Shown one piece after another: positions 17,245 through 26,875 of a stretch of 64,000 bases of DNA. Within the stretch, counting starts at the first letter, position 1; every line of letters starts with the position of its first letter. Under the pieces are notes generated by a model. The model was not told where the DNA came from. It ran no database searches and worked only from the letters and a program-made list of their open reading frames with translations. Source of the DNA: JAUUSJ01 sp051880475 (lineage in GTDB: Bacteria > Bacillota > Clostridia > Lachnospirales > Lachnospiraceae); NCBI GenBank assembly GCA_051880475.1, contig JBJEOA010000007.1, positions 8,457-72,456 on the forward strand. Direction: 5' to 3'. Made by a program: the position numbers and the translations under genes.

Positions 17245-18420
17245 TTATGCACTCAAATATTGTGTAGCGACATACGCATAAGAATTATTATACTTAATCT
17301 TTGTGAAAGAGCCCTGCTTTCCAACCACTGTCACCTTAGCTCCTTTATATAATTTGCCAAGTAAAGCGGATTTGCTAGAAGCTGTTTTTCTTACATTCAC
17401 ATATTGATTTTTCACATAAGCTGTCGATGTTGTTCCACCATCATTTACTACAGCGACTAGTTTATTCGTAAGATACATCGTTGCGACATATCCGACAGAA
17501 TTTCCATACTGAATCTTTGTATAGGACCCTTCTACTCCAAGTTTATATAATTTTTCTCCCTTATAAGCCTTTCCTAAAAGATTAGACTTACTAGAAGCTT
17601 TAGAGCGAATATTGACATAGCGGTTATTGACATATACCGCTGTCTTGTTTATCACCGTTGGGGTTTGTACTGCTGCTTGCTCTGCTGATAAATACTGTGT
17701 GGCAATATATCCATATTGTCCATTAAATTTAACTTTCGTATATGCTCCACTCGTGCCATAGCTAGTGAATTTTTGACCTTTTGTTGCATATCCAAGCAAT
17801 GTAGACTTGCTAGAAGCTGCTTTTCTTATATTCACCTTTTTATAATTCACATATACCGTATTATTTTTATTACCTAAATCACTCTGAGCTGCTGTCAAGT
17901 ATTGAGAGGCAATATAAGCATATCCTGCACCGTACTCAATCTTTGTCCAACCGTTCTTACTCTCCACTCTATAGAAAGTAGCACCTTTTTTCGCTGTTCC
18001 AAGAAGAGCAGAACTAGAAGATGCCTGTTCTCTTATATTAACAAAAGAATGTTTTACATATACTTTCGCCCTGGAAGGATTTTGATTATCTTGAACTTGC
18101 CTTGTAGTTGATGTTTCTTGATTATCTGACACAGCTGTTGTCGTATCTACTGTTCCTGACTTTATCTCAGTCAAAAAACTGCTGGCAACATAAGCTTCTT
18201 GACCCTTATAAGAAACTTTTGACCAACCTCTCGCCTCGCTAAGCTTTTTTAGTTTTGAACCTTTTGTCACCACTCCTAATATCTCCGAAGAATTACTCGC
18301 CTCACTTCTCACATTAACAGCACTTTTTACATAAACCTCTGTTGCCGCATTTGCTGGAACTGAGAAAATAGAGCAACCCATCATAAAGACAAGGAAAAAA
18401 CTCGCAATCTTTTTTCTCAT
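17245..18420 (-). CDS. Secreted protein with five bacterial SH3 (SH3b) repeats
   Basis: 391 residues. Signal peptide MRKKIASFFLVFMMGCSIFS with cleavage near ANAA. The mature protein is five SH3b repeats of about 65 residues, each beginning with a VNVRSEAS-like signature (AVNVRSEAS, SFVNIREQAS, KKVNIRKAAS, RYVNIRSKAS, QYVNVRKTAS) and ending YVAxxYL. No enzymatic domain is attached, which is unusual because such repeats normally target a hydrolase to peptidoglycan. It probably binds the cell wall or serves as an adaptor. GGGAG lies 11 bp before the ATG. Flanked by terminators, so monocistronic. Confidence 0.9.
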   Translation of the reverse strand: MRKKIASFFLVFMMGCSIFSVPANAATEVYVKSAVNVRSEASNSSEILGVVTKGSKLKKLSEARGWSKVSYKGQEAYVASSFLTEIKSGTVDTTTAVSDNQETSTTRQVQDNQNPSRAKVYVKHSFVNIREQASSSSALLGTAKKGATFYRVESKNGWTKIEYGAGYAYIASQYLTAAQSDLGNKNNTVYVNYKKVNIRKAASSKSTLLGYATKGQKFTSYGTSGAYTKVKFNGQYGYIATQYLSAEQAAVQTPTVINKTAVYVNNRYVNIRSKASSKSNLLGKAYKGEKLYKLGVEGSYTKIQYGNSVGYVATMYLTNKLVAVVNDGGTTSTAYVKNQYVNVRKTASSKSALLGKLYKGAKVTVVGKQGSFTKIKYNNSYAYVATQYLSA

Positions 18421-18625
18421 AAACTGTTACACTCCCTTTTAACTCAATCATTGAATAAATTATAAAGCATATTTTACAGCAAAAATAGAGAAAATCCCCC
18501 TTTTTCTTTTGCTTCATATTTTTACTATGTCATTATATCATATTCAAAATTAGTGTGCAATGTTCAATTCTTACAATTATCTGACAATATTCAAAAGATT
18601 TTTTTACCGCAATCATTCAATTAAA

Positions 18626-19984
18626 CTATAGAAGTCTTAAAGCATCTGAAACGGTTTTTACACCAATCAAGTCCATATTCTCTCTCTCTGTCTTTGGCAA
18701 CACTTCTAAATTCGCCATAGGCAAAATGCATCGCGAAAATCCAAGTTTCCTTGCTTCATTCACCCTCTTATCGGCAAAAGAGACACCTCGAATTTCTCCT
18801 GTCAATCCAACTTCTCCAAAAATCAATGTGTTAGAATCCATCGCTCGATTTTTATAACTTGAAACGATTGCCATTACAATGCCAAGGTCAATGGCTGGTT
18901 CACCAAGCTTCATTCCACCAGTTAAATTTACATAGGCATCGCAGCCACCAAGCATAAGTCCCGCTCTTTTTTCTAATACTGCCATTAATAAATTCACTCT
19001 ATTATAGTCAAGTCCAACTGTTGTTCTTCTTGGCATCTGAAAATTGGTATTTGAAATCAATGCCTGAATTTCAATCATGATTGGTCTTGTCCCTTCCACA
19101 GAACATACGATGACGGAACCCGCAGCGTCCATTGGTCTTCCTGCGAGCAGAGCTTTTGATGGATTTTCCACCTCCACTAGTCCCTCATTTCTCATCTCAA
19201 AAACACCAATCTCATTTGTCGAACCGAATCTATTTTTTACTCCTCTTAAAATACGATACGCTGCGAATCTCTCCCCCTCAAAATAAAGAACCGTATCTAC
19301 CATATGCTCTAACGTCCTTGGACCTGCCACCACTCCTTCTTTTGTCACATGTCCTACAATAAAAGTTGCTATATTTAGTCGCTTAGCAATCTGCATTAAC
19401 ATAGAAGTCACTTCTCTAACTTGTGTGACAGAGCCCGCCGCCGAGGAAACTTTATCTGTACACATTGTTTGAATTGAGTCAATTACCACTATATCTGGCG
19501 TCTCCTTCTCAATGGTATTGCAAATAATATCTATATCTGTCTCGCAAAGCAAATATAATTCCTCAAAAAATTCTCCTAATCTGCTCGCTCTCATCTTAAT
19601 CTGTCTAAGCGACTCTTCCCCAGATACATAGAGCACTTTCTTTTTTTGATTTGCCAGATTCCTGCAAACCTGTAATAATAATGTTGATTTTCCAATTCCA
19701 GGGTCTCCGCCAACTAAAGTGAGCGAACCTTTTACAATACCACCGCCTAAAACTCTGTCTAGCTCTTTGATATTTGTCAAGATTCGCTCTTCTTCTTTCA
19801 TATCCACTTGGAAAAGACCAGTCACTTTAGACTTTGTCACCTTCTTTTCCTTTCCGCCCTGAGAGGTTATTACTCTTTCCTCCACGAATGTATTCCAGCT
19901 TCGGCAGCCTGGGCATTGCCCAAGCCACTTTGCTGATTCATATCCACATTCCTGGCAAAAATACATTTGTCTTGTCTTTGCCAT
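18626..19984 (-). CDS. radA: DNA repair protein RadA
   Basis: 452 residues, the normal size. N-terminal zinc finger C10-x2-C13/C24-x2-C27, RecA-like ATPase with Walker A GDPGIGKST (93-101), Walker B region IVVIDSIQT (165-173), the RadA-specific KNRFG motif (250-254) and a C-terminal Lon-protease-like domain. RadA drives branch migration during recombination. It lies 16 bp downstream of the small conserved gene and after clpC, keeping the clpC-radA neighbourhood known from Bacillus; disA is not next to it. Confidence 0.97.
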   Translation of the reverse strand: MAKTRQMYFCQECGYESAKWLGQCPGCRSWNTFVEERVITSQGGKEKKVTKSKVTGLFQVDMKEEERILTNIKELDRVLGGGIVKGSLTLVGGDPGIGKSTLLLQVCRNLANQKKKVLYVSGEESLRQIKMRASRLGEFFEELYLLCETDIDIICNTIEKETPDIVVIDSIQTMCTDKVSSAAGSVTQVREVTSMLMQIAKRLNIATFIVGHVTKEGVVAGPRTLEHMVDTVLYFEGERFAAYRILRGVKNRFGSTNEIGVFEMRNEGLVEVENPSKALLAGRPMDAAGSVIVCSVEGTRPIMIEIQALISNTNFQMPRRTTVGLDYNRVNLLMAVLEKRAGLMLGGCDAYVNLTGGMKLGEPAIDLGIVMAIVSSYKNRAMDSNTLIFGEVGLTGEIRGVSFADKRVNEARKLGFSRCILPMANLEVLPKTERENMDLIGVKTVSDALRLL

Positions 19985-20000
19985 AAAATTCTCCTATTAA

Positions 20001-20414
20001 TTATATTTTCTCTACTGCTACAGTAGCATTTTGTCCCTCATTAAGCTCCACACTTAAATTTAGTTTTCCACCAAGATTTGTTTTCATCTTCCCGATATTC
20101 GTATCATTAATAAATACTCGGTACTCTTTTTCTGGCTCAAGTTCTAACGTAATCTGTGCGTCAGCCAAAGCTTCTACAGAAAAAGAAACTCTTCGTCCTG
20201 TCACTGCAAAATTATGCACTACTGTTCCTGGAACAGACTCATATACAAATAAACCATTTCTCTCTAACTTTGTAATATCCTTAAATGTTTTGATTTTATA
20301 TAAATCTCCCTCGAACTCATAATCTGCTTTTTTTGTCTTTACCGCCAATTCATAATTACCAAAGCTTAGTGTATTATTTTCTTCAGTCTGAATTAATTCT
20401 TGAATCACTGACAT
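20001..20414 (-). CDS. Conserved hypothetical protein between clpC and radA
   Basis: 137 residues from the ATG at 20414 (AGGAGG 9 bp upstream; a longer frame to 20435 has no site). Soluble, beta-rich. The C-terminus has the strand pattern ITLELEPEKEYRVFINDTNIGKM then LNLSVELNEGQNATVAVEKI, like an immunoglobulin-type or carbohydrate-binding beta-sandwich. No catalytic residues are evident. Position between clpC and radA suggests co-transcription with radA. Function unknown. Confidence 0.8.
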   Translation of the reverse strand: MSVIQELIQTEENNTLSFGNYELAVKTKKADYEFEGDLYKIKTFKDITKLERNGLFVYESVPGTVVHNFAVTGRRVSFSVEALADAQITLELEPEKEYRVFINDTNIGKMKTNLGGKLNLSVELNEGQNATVAVEKI

Positions 20415-20563
20415 TTTCTTTATCCTCCTAATCATACTCTAAAGAGCATACTCCTTTTATATTCTATCCTTTTATACTCTCTAGGCGAAAACAACTTTGT
20501 TGTCTCAATCTGTATTTTCATTATATAATATTTTTCTTCTTATGGCTAGTACGATTTTATATT

Positions 20564-23011
20564 TCATACTTTTTTTGTGATACTTAATTTTTCTTCCAAC
20601 ACTTGGACAAAAACGACATCACCAGATGCGATTTCTCCACTCAAAATTTTATCTGCAAGCAAATCTTCCATCTCCTGCTGCAATGCTCTTCGAAGTGGTC
20701 TTGCTCCATATTTTTCATCGTATCCTATTTTTAAAATATATGGATACACACTCTCATCCACCTCTAGCTCTAAGTTCATCTGCTCTTTCGCTCTCTTTAT
20801 CAGAGTATTCATCAATAACTGTAAAATCTTGATAAGCTGTTCTTTTCCAAGCGAATGGAAAACGATAATCTCATCAATTCGATTCAAAAACTCTGGTCTG
20901 AAAACATGACTAATCTCATCCATCACTCCTGCTTTCATCACTTCGTAATTTTTCTTCTCATCTGCCACCGAGGCAAATCCCAATGTCTTTGGAGCCATGA
21001 TACGCTGTGCACCCGCATTAGAAGTCATAATAATGATTGTATTTCTAAAATCTATCTTTCTTCCGGTAGAATCTGTAATATGTCCGTCATCTAATACTTG
21101 AAGCAAAATATTAAAAACATCTACATGAGCTTTCTCAATCTCATCTAGTAAGATGACTGAATATGGATTTCTCCTCACTTTCTCGCTAAACTGTCCTCCA
21201 TCTTCATAACCGACATAACCTGGAGGAGAGCCGATTAATTTTGACACACTATGCTTTTCCATATACTCTGACATATCAACACGAATCATCGCTTCCTCGT
21301 CGCCAAACATTGCCTCTGCGAGTGCTTTACAAAGCTCTGTTTTTCCGACACCAGTCGGACCTAAAAAGAGAAAAGAACCAATTGGACGATTTGGATCTTT
21401 TAATCCGACACGCCCCCTCTTTACTGCCTTAGAAACTGCCTTTACAGCCTCATCTTGACCAATGACTCTCTCGTGAAGCGTCCCCTCTAAATGCAATAAT
21501 CTTTGCTGTTCCTTTTTCTCAAGCTGCTTTACTGGAATTTTAGTCCACATAGAAATCACTTTTGCGATATCAGACTCTTCCACTAAATTCTCTCTTTTTT
21601 CCTTCGCTTTTTGCCATTTTTGCATCTGTTTTTCAAGCATCTGCTCCTTTTTTGTCTGCTGTGCTTTATACTCAGACGCTTTTTTTAGATTGCCTTTTAT
21701 AAGAGCTGCTTCTTTTTGCTGCTTTAAGACTATAATGGACTCTTCTAATTTTTTTATTTGCTCTGGCATAGCAATCGCAGAAATATTTTTTCTAGAAGCC
21801 GCCTCATCAATCAAATCAATTGCTTTATCTGGAAAATATCTATCATGAATATAGCGCTTTGCTAACTCTACTGCCGCTACTATTGCTTCATGTGTAAATA
21901 TTACATTGTGATGCTCTTGTAATTTTCCCTTGAGACCATTTAAAATATCTATTGTCTCCTCCTTTGTAGGTTCTTCTACTACAACAGGCTGAAATCTTCT
22001 CTCAAGCGCTGCATCTTTTTCTATATATTTTCTGTACTCTTCTCTCGTAGTGGCACCGATAAGTTGAATCTCACCTCTCGCTAAAGAAGGCTTCATAATA
22101 TTAGAAGCATCAATCGCACCTTCCGCTCCGCCAGCACCAATCATCGTATGAATTTCATCTAAAAATAAAATGGTATTGCCCTCATTTTTTACTTCAAAGA
22201 GCAATCTTTTCATTCTCTCTTCAAATTCTCCTCGATACTTAGAGCCTGCCACAAGACCTGCTAAATCAATTGTGCGAATTTTCTTTCCAATCATCATCTG
22301 AGGAACTTCTCCATCCACAATTCTTTTTGCGAGTCCCTCTGCAATCGCAGTTTTTCCAACTCCTGGTTCTCCAATTAAACAAGGATTATTTTTCGTTCTT
22401 CGACTCAAGATTTGAATTACTCTATCCATCTCAGCTTTTCTTCCAATAATTGGGTCTAATCGCCCTTCTTTCGCAAGCTGAGTTAAATCTGTACTATATT
22501 GTTCTAAGACAGAGCCTTTTTTGTTTTTATTTCCACTTTTCATTGATTTTAGCTCTGCCTTGGCACTTTGTGAGTCAAATCCAGACGCCATTAAAATATC
22601 CATCAAAATTTTTTGTATGGATATCCCCAATGTTTCTAGTAATCTCACCGCCACAGATTCACTTTCTCGAAGAACAGACATTAAAATATGCTCACTTCCA
22701 ATTGTGGCAGATTTTAATCGAATTGCCTGACTTGTACTTTTTTCTAATATTTTTTGAGCTTTCGGTGTAAAACGAAATACTTCCGTGACACTCATATCAT
22801 ATTCTGGAGAGGTCTTATCTAAAATCATCTCCGTAATATTATCCTCATTTACGCCGTTTTCTGCTAGAATTTTCGAGGCTAGACTTTCGCTTACTCGGAT
22901 TAGTCCAACTAAAATATGTTCACTTCCCACAAATGTCTGTCCAAACTCCATCGCTGCCTGTTTCGCATATTCTAAAGCTGACTCGGCCTGAGCCGTAAGT
23001 TTAAGTTCCAT
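20564..23011 (-). CDS. clpC: ATP-dependent Clp protease ATPase subunit ClpC
   Basis: 815 residues. Two N-terminal Clp-N repeats (1-145), first AAA+ module with Walker A GEPGVGKT (214-221), Walker B ILFLDEIHT, a coiled middle region with a UVR-like segment (420-475), second AAA+ module with GPTGVGKT (551-558) and a C-terminal D2-small domain. It unfolds substrates for ClpP. The middle domain is the ClpC (not ClpB) type. It follows a YtrA-like GntR regulator by 24 bp; no ctsR, mcsA or mcsB is present here, so arginine-phosphate targeting by McsB is not supported by this locus. Confidence 0.96.
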   Translation of the reverse strand: MELKLTAQAESALEYAKQAAMEFGQTFVGSEHILVGLIRVSESLASKILAENGVNEDNITEMILDKTSPEYDMSVTEVFRFTPKAQKILEKSTSQAIRLKSATIGSEHILMSVLRESESVAVRLLETLGISIQKILMDILMASGFDSQSAKAELKSMKSGNKNKKGSVLEQYSTDLTQLAKEGRLDPIIGRKAEMDRVIQILSRRTKNNPCLIGEPGVGKTAIAEGLAKRIVDGEVPQMMIGKKIRTIDLAGLVAGSKYRGEFEERMKRLLFEVKNEGNTILFLDEIHTMIGAGGAEGAIDASNIMKPSLARGEIQLIGATTREEYRKYIEKDAALERRFQPVVVEEPTKEETIDILNGLKGKLQEHHNVIFTHEAIVAAVELAKRYIHDRYFPDKAIDLIDEAASRKNISAIAMPEQIKKLEESIIVLKQQKEAALIKGNLKKASEYKAQQTKKEQMLEKQMQKWQKAKEKRENLVEESDIAKVISMWTKIPVKQLEKKEQQRLLHLEGTLHERVIGQDEAVKAVSKAVKRGRVGLKDPNRPIGSFLFLGPTGVGKTELCKALAEAMFGDEEAMIRVDMSEYMEKHSVSKLIGSPPGYVGYEDGGQFSEKVRRNPYSVILLDEIEKAHVDVFNILLQVLDDGHITDSTGRKIDFRNTIIIMTSNAGAQRIMAPKTLGFASVADEKKNYEVMKAGVMDEISHVFRPEFLNRIDEIIVFHSLGKEQLIKILQLLMNTLIKRAKEQMNLELEVDESVYPYILKIGYDEKYGARPLRRALQQEMEDLLADKILSGEIASGDVVFVQVLEEKLSITKKV

Positions 23012-23035
23012 TTATTTCCTCCTATTACCTATATA

Positions 23036-23410
23036 CTATAAAAAAAACATATCATACATATCTGATACGATACGAGACATTTCATCTTTTGTAATATCTT
23101 TACAAATTGCTTTTGCAATAATCATCTCCATCTCTTGATGCAAAGATGCAATATGGTCAGCCTTTGAGCCCGCATCAATACAAATAACTGCTCCTGTTCT
23201 TCGATCCAATTTTAAGTATCCTTCCTGCTTTAAGATACTATACGCCTTATTTACAGTGTGCATATTCACACCAAGCTCTTGCGCCATCTGTCTCACAGAA
23301 GGCAAAGACTCACCATCTTTTAGTTCCTCTTTCGCAATCGCAATCACAATTTGATTGTGGAGCTGCATATAAATCGCTTGCTCACTGCTAAAATCTATCT
23401 CAATTAACAT
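23036..23410 (-). CDS. GntR-family (YtrA-type) transcriptional regulator
   Basis: 124 residues; the ATG at 23410 is placed 9 bp after GGAGG, whereas the earlier ATG at 23416 is too close. N-terminal winged helix of the GntR family (FSSEQAIYMQLHNQIVIAIA, SLPSVRQMAQELGVNMHTVNKAYSILKQEG) with only a short C-terminal helix, which defines the YtrA subfamily. It probably represses its own transcript: a 7-bp-spaced inverted repeat overlaps its promoter's -10. It is the first gene of the clpC operon, a position held by ctsR in Bacillus. The ligand, if any, is unknown. Confidence 0.92.
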   Translation of the reverse strand: MLIEIDFSSEQAIYMQLHNQIVIAIAKEELKDGESLPSVRQMAQELGVNMHTVNKAYSILKQEGYLKLDRRTGAVICIDAGSKADHIASLHQEMEMIIAKAICKDITKDEMSRIVSDMYDMFFL

Positions 23411-23471
23411 GACCATATTCCTCCTTCACTGCAAAACTTTATAAATCTAGAACATCTAATTTTATCTCCCA

Positions 23472-23511
23472 TTGTTATATATATACTATAACAAATGATA
23501 CGTTTTGTCAA
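23472..23511 (-). promoter_or_regulatory. Promoter and operator of the gntR-clpC operon
   Basis: Minus strand: -35 TTGACA (23506-23511), 17-bp spacer, -10 TAGTAT (23483-23488), about 70 bp before the regulator start. TTGTTATA (23472-23479) and TATAACAA (23487-23494) form a perfect inverted repeat with a 7-bp spacer right over the -10, as expected for an autoregulatory YtrA-type operator. Confidence 0.8.
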
Positions 23512-23618
23512 GCAATGAAGATTTTCCTACTTAAGCAGTTTATCCTATTTTCCTAATAAATAGAACTTGACGTTTTCTCTTACGATAACTTACGCCAAGC
23601 TCTTATTTTCGTATTTAT

Positions 23619-25097
23619 TTAATGATACAAAGAATCATTTTCGTATTTTGCTTCACAGGTACATTCAATCTCTAATCTCTTAAACATTCTGCTGTCATTT
23701 TCTGCCAACATAACAGAACAATGTGCCTGACATCCAGAAAGCTTTGGCAACTGCTCTAGCGCACGTTTTGCCATTGGGTTAAATACAACACTGCTTGATA
23801 AAGCAATCAATACTTCCTCCATATGCAATCTCGGATTTTTGCTATGCAAATAATTTACTTTAAGAGACTGAATTGGCTCAATTGCATTTGAAGAAATCAA
23901 ATCAATATTGGCATCGATATTTCCTAATTTCTTTAAAGCATTCAGTAACATTCCAGCTGATGGTCCAAGAAGTTTTGAAGTCTTTCCTGTAATAATAGTG
24001 CCGTCAGGAAGTTCCATCGCTGCGGCAGGCACTCCAGTTTCTTTTTCCAAAGCTTTTGCAACAGATACAACTTTTCTTCTATCTAAGGTAATATCTGCCT
24101 GATTTAATAAAAGCTCAATCTTATAAAGCGGTACTTCATTGCATTTTTGCAATAATACATCATTCGCTGTGCGATAATATCTTCGGATAATCTCCTGCTT
24201 AGAAGCCTCGCAGCAGGCCTCATCATCAATAATGCAATTTCCAGCCATATTTACACCCATATCTGTCGGAGATTGGTATGGACTCTTTCCATAGATTTTT
24301 TGAAAAATTGTTCGAAGTACAGGGAAAATTTCAATATCCCTATTATAGTTTACTGTAGTTTTTCCATATGCCTCCAAATGAAATGGGTCAATCATATTTA
24401 CATCATTTAAATCTGCTGTGGCAGCCTCATATGCTAAGTTTACTGGATGCTTTAGAGGAATATTCCAAATAGGGAATGTCTCAAATTTTGCATATCCTGC
24501 GTGAATTCCTCTCTTATGCTCATGATAAAGCTGAGAAAGACATACCGCCATCTTTCCACTTCCTGGTCCTGGAGCTGTCACAATAACAAGAGGGCGACTT
24601 GTCTTAATATAATCATTTTTTCCATATCCATCCTCACTCACAATGAGAGGTATATTATTTGGATATCCGGCAATTAAATAATGTAAATAAACGGGAATAT
24701 TAAACTGCTCTAATTTTTCTTTAAATAATTTTGCACTGTCTTGTCCCGTATACTTTGTCATGACAACACTGCCGACATAAAGCCCTTTTTCTCGAAAAGT
24801 ATCAATTAATCGAAGAACATCTAAATCATATGTAATTCCGATATCTCCTCTTACTTTATTTTTCTCAATATCTTGTGCACTAATCGCAATCACAATCTCT
24901 GCCTGATCAGAAAGCTGCATTAACATCTGAAATTTTGAATCCTTTTGAAAACCTGGCAAAACTCTAGCTGCGTGATAATCGTCAAAAAGCTTTCCTCCAA
25001 ATTCCAGATAAAGCTTATCTCCAAAATCCCCTATTCTTTTTTTGATTTGTTCTGACTGTGTCTTAATATATTTTTCATTATCAAATCCTATTTTCAT
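23619..25097 (-). CDS. DUF1846 family protein
   Basis: 492 residues from MKIGFDNEKY (GGAAGG upstream; the longer frame to 25178 is Lys-rich and has no site). Full-length DUF1846 family, recognised from KIGFDNEKYI, LYLEFGGKLFDDYHAARVLPGF, IVTAPGPGSGKMAVCLSQLYHE (P-loop-like glycine-rich segment) and NMAGNCIIDDEACCEASKQEI. It is soluble. Structures of the family show a two-lobed fold, but I know of no established reaction. Neighbours: downstream of the ClC channel gene with about 100 bp between; probably separately initiated. Confidence 0.93.
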   Translation of the reverse strand: MKIGFDNEKYIKTQSEQIKKRIGDFGDKLYLEFGGKLFDDYHAARVLPGFQKDSKFQMLMQLSDQAEIVIAISAQDIEKNKVRGDIGITYDLDVLRLIDTFREKGLYVGSVVMTKYTGQDSAKLFKEKLEQFNIPVYLHYLIAGYPNNIPLIVSEDGYGKNDYIKTSRPLVIVTAPGPGSGKMAVCLSQLYHEHKRGIHAGYAKFETFPIWNIPLKHPVNLAYEAATADLNDVNMIDPFHLEAYGKTTVNYNRDIEIFPVLRTIFQKIYGKSPYQSPTDMGVNMAGNCIIDDEACCEASKQEIIRRYYRTANDVLLQKCNEVPLYKIELLLNQADITLDRRKVVSVAKALEKETGVPAAAMELPDGTIITGKTSKLLGPSAGMLLNALKKLGNIDANIDLISSNAIEPIQSLKVNYLHSKNPRLHMEEVLIALSSSVVFNPMAKRALEQLPKLSGCQAHCSVMLAENDSRMFKRLEIECTCEAKYENDSLYH

Positions 25098-25195
25098 CTT
25101 TCTTTCCTTCCTTTTTTGGATTTTTTTGTTTTTTTCTATAAGCTTTCCACTCTCATCCCTTAACTCACTGAAAGTCAAGAGAAATTTATCTTCAT

Positions 25196-26746
25196 TTATA
25201 CTTTACTCTCACAAAGAGATGTGACTTGCTCTTTTACTCTAGCTAAATTCTCTTCATCACATAAGACATACAAAATATCACTCATCAAAATATCCGTATC
25301 CCCTCTTGGGATAATCTCTTCACTTCCCCTCTGCAAAGAGACAACAAGAGATTTCTCTGGCCACGGAATCTCTTTTATCATCTTGCCCTGTACATCCGAT
25401 CCGTATCCGACGACAAAACTACTTAGCACTTTTTCATTTGAGGTACGCTCTTCTTTTTTCTTGCCCATATTTTCTAAAATTCGATCGAGCAAGCTCTCGT
25501 AAATAGGCTCGCTATTCATTGCATACGCAAAAATATAAGAAATAATACATACAAAAACGAGGGCTATCAAATGCTCTAATGTTCCCGTCATCTCTGCAAT
25601 TAAAATAATTCCTGTAATGGGAGCTCGCACGATGGAAGAAAAAATTCCCGCCATAGAGAGAATAATAAATGTATTAATTAACCCCTCATCAATGCCAAAC
25701 ATCTGAATACTAATCGTTCCAAAAATTGCTCCGACATAAGCGCCAAGAACTAAAAGAGGAAAGAAAATTCCTCCAGGGGCACCAGAGCCAAAACAAATAG
25801 CAGAGAACAAAAATTTCACTAAAAGAAGAACAATCAGATAGATGAGAAGCTGATTGCTTCGCTCTAAAATTTTTACCATCGCATGACCACCTGCTAAAAC
25901 TTGAGGCATCACAAGAATCAATATACCAGAAAAGAAAAAGGGAATAAATAATTTAAATTTCTTTGCCCTTCCATTCATCTTTTTATACATTGACTGAACA
26001 GCTAACATCACTTTATTATAAAAAGCTCCTGCACAACCTAATAAAATTCCAAGCAAAATTAATACCCAGTAATCTTTTAAAGGAAAGACTCCAAGCTCCT
26101 CAAACTGAAATACAGTTGAAAATCCAAAAATATATTTTGACAAAAAATCTGCGATAGCAGCTCCCGCCATTGTCGATATAATAACAAAGGAATTAAAATT
26201 TTTATGAATCTCCTCAAGAGAAAACATCACTCCTGACAGCGGTGCATTAAACGCTGCTGCAAGTCCGGCTCCCGCTCCACATGTAATCAAAGTCTGCTCG
26301 TCTGTCTTATCATACTTTCTAATCTTTGCAATTCCCTTTCCCGCCATCGCTCCAAGCTGCACGGACGGTCCCTCTCGTCCAAGAGACATACCACCGATAA
26401 TACAGAGTGTTCCTCCAATTATTTTGGCAATTAAAACTCTCCACCAATTTAGATTAAGATATCCCTTCATCTCTCCACTCACTTGCGGAATACCACTCCC
26501 TGAAATCATCGGTTCCCAGTCTACAATTTTTTGTACTACAATAGCTAATATAGTAAGCAAAACAAAAAACCCAACTACGTATATTGGATTTTTTTCTACA
26601 ATATCCGCCACCCAAAATACAAACTTCTCCGCATATTGTAATAATAAACGATAAATAATTGCAATAATCGCCGCCACAATTCCCACAATAACACCGTCTA
26701 TCAAAACTCGAAACTTTAATTTCAAATCTGTCTGACTTTTTATCAC
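25196..26746 (-). CDS. ClC-family chloride channel/antiporter with TrkA-C domain
   Basis: 516 residues; GTG start after GAAGGA. Eleven or so hydrophobic segments with ClC signatures: GSGIPQV (selectivity filter), GREGPSVQLGA (containing the gating Glu), GAPGGIFFPLLVLGA and a conserved tyrosine region. The presence of the gating Glu suggests a Cl-/H+ exchanger or fluoride/chloride transporter. Residues about 430-516 form a cytosolic TrkA-C-like domain (VQGKMIKEIPWPEKSLVVSLQRG, IIPRGDTDILMSDILYVLCDE) that may bind a ligand. Located in the plasma membrane; monocistronic. Confidence 0.93.
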   Translation of the reverse strand: MIKSQTDLKLKFRVLIDGVIVGIVAAIIAIIYRLLLQYAEKFVFWVADIVEKNPIYVVGFFVLLTILAIVVQKIVDWEPMISGSGIPQVSGEMKGYLNLNWWRVLIAKIIGGTLCIIGGMSLGREGPSVQLGAMAGKGIAKIRKYDKTDEQTLITCGAGAGLAAAFNAPLSGVMFSLEEIHKNFNSFVIISTMAGAAIADFLSKYIFGFSTVFQFEELGVFPLKDYWVLILLGILLGCAGAFYNKVMLAVQSMYKKMNGRAKKFKLFIPFFFSGILILVMPQVLAGGHAMVKILERSNQLLIYLIVLLLVKFLFSAICFGSGAPGGIFFPLLVLGAYVGAIFGTISIQMFGIDEGLINTFIILSMAGIFSSIVRAPITGIILIAEMTGTLEHLIALVFVCIISYIFAYAMNSEPIYESLLDRILENMGKKKEERTSNEKVLSSFVVGYGSDVQGKMIKEIPWPEKSLVVSLQRGSEEIIPRGDTDILMSDILYVLCDEENLARVKEQVTSLCESKV

Positions 26747-26875
26747 TTTTTTTCCTTCTCTCTTTTGTTTCGTTTTTTATCATAGATTTTATCTTAACAC
26801 AGAAAAATTAATTATACAATACCATAAATTTACACGATTCTTTTCTTTATTACAAGTTTTGCGATATATTTCCAT

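Noticed and set aside
20460..20560. Small ACAAC/GTTGT hairpin upstream of the gene at 20001-20414
   Set aside because: Stem too short and weak to call a clpC terminator.
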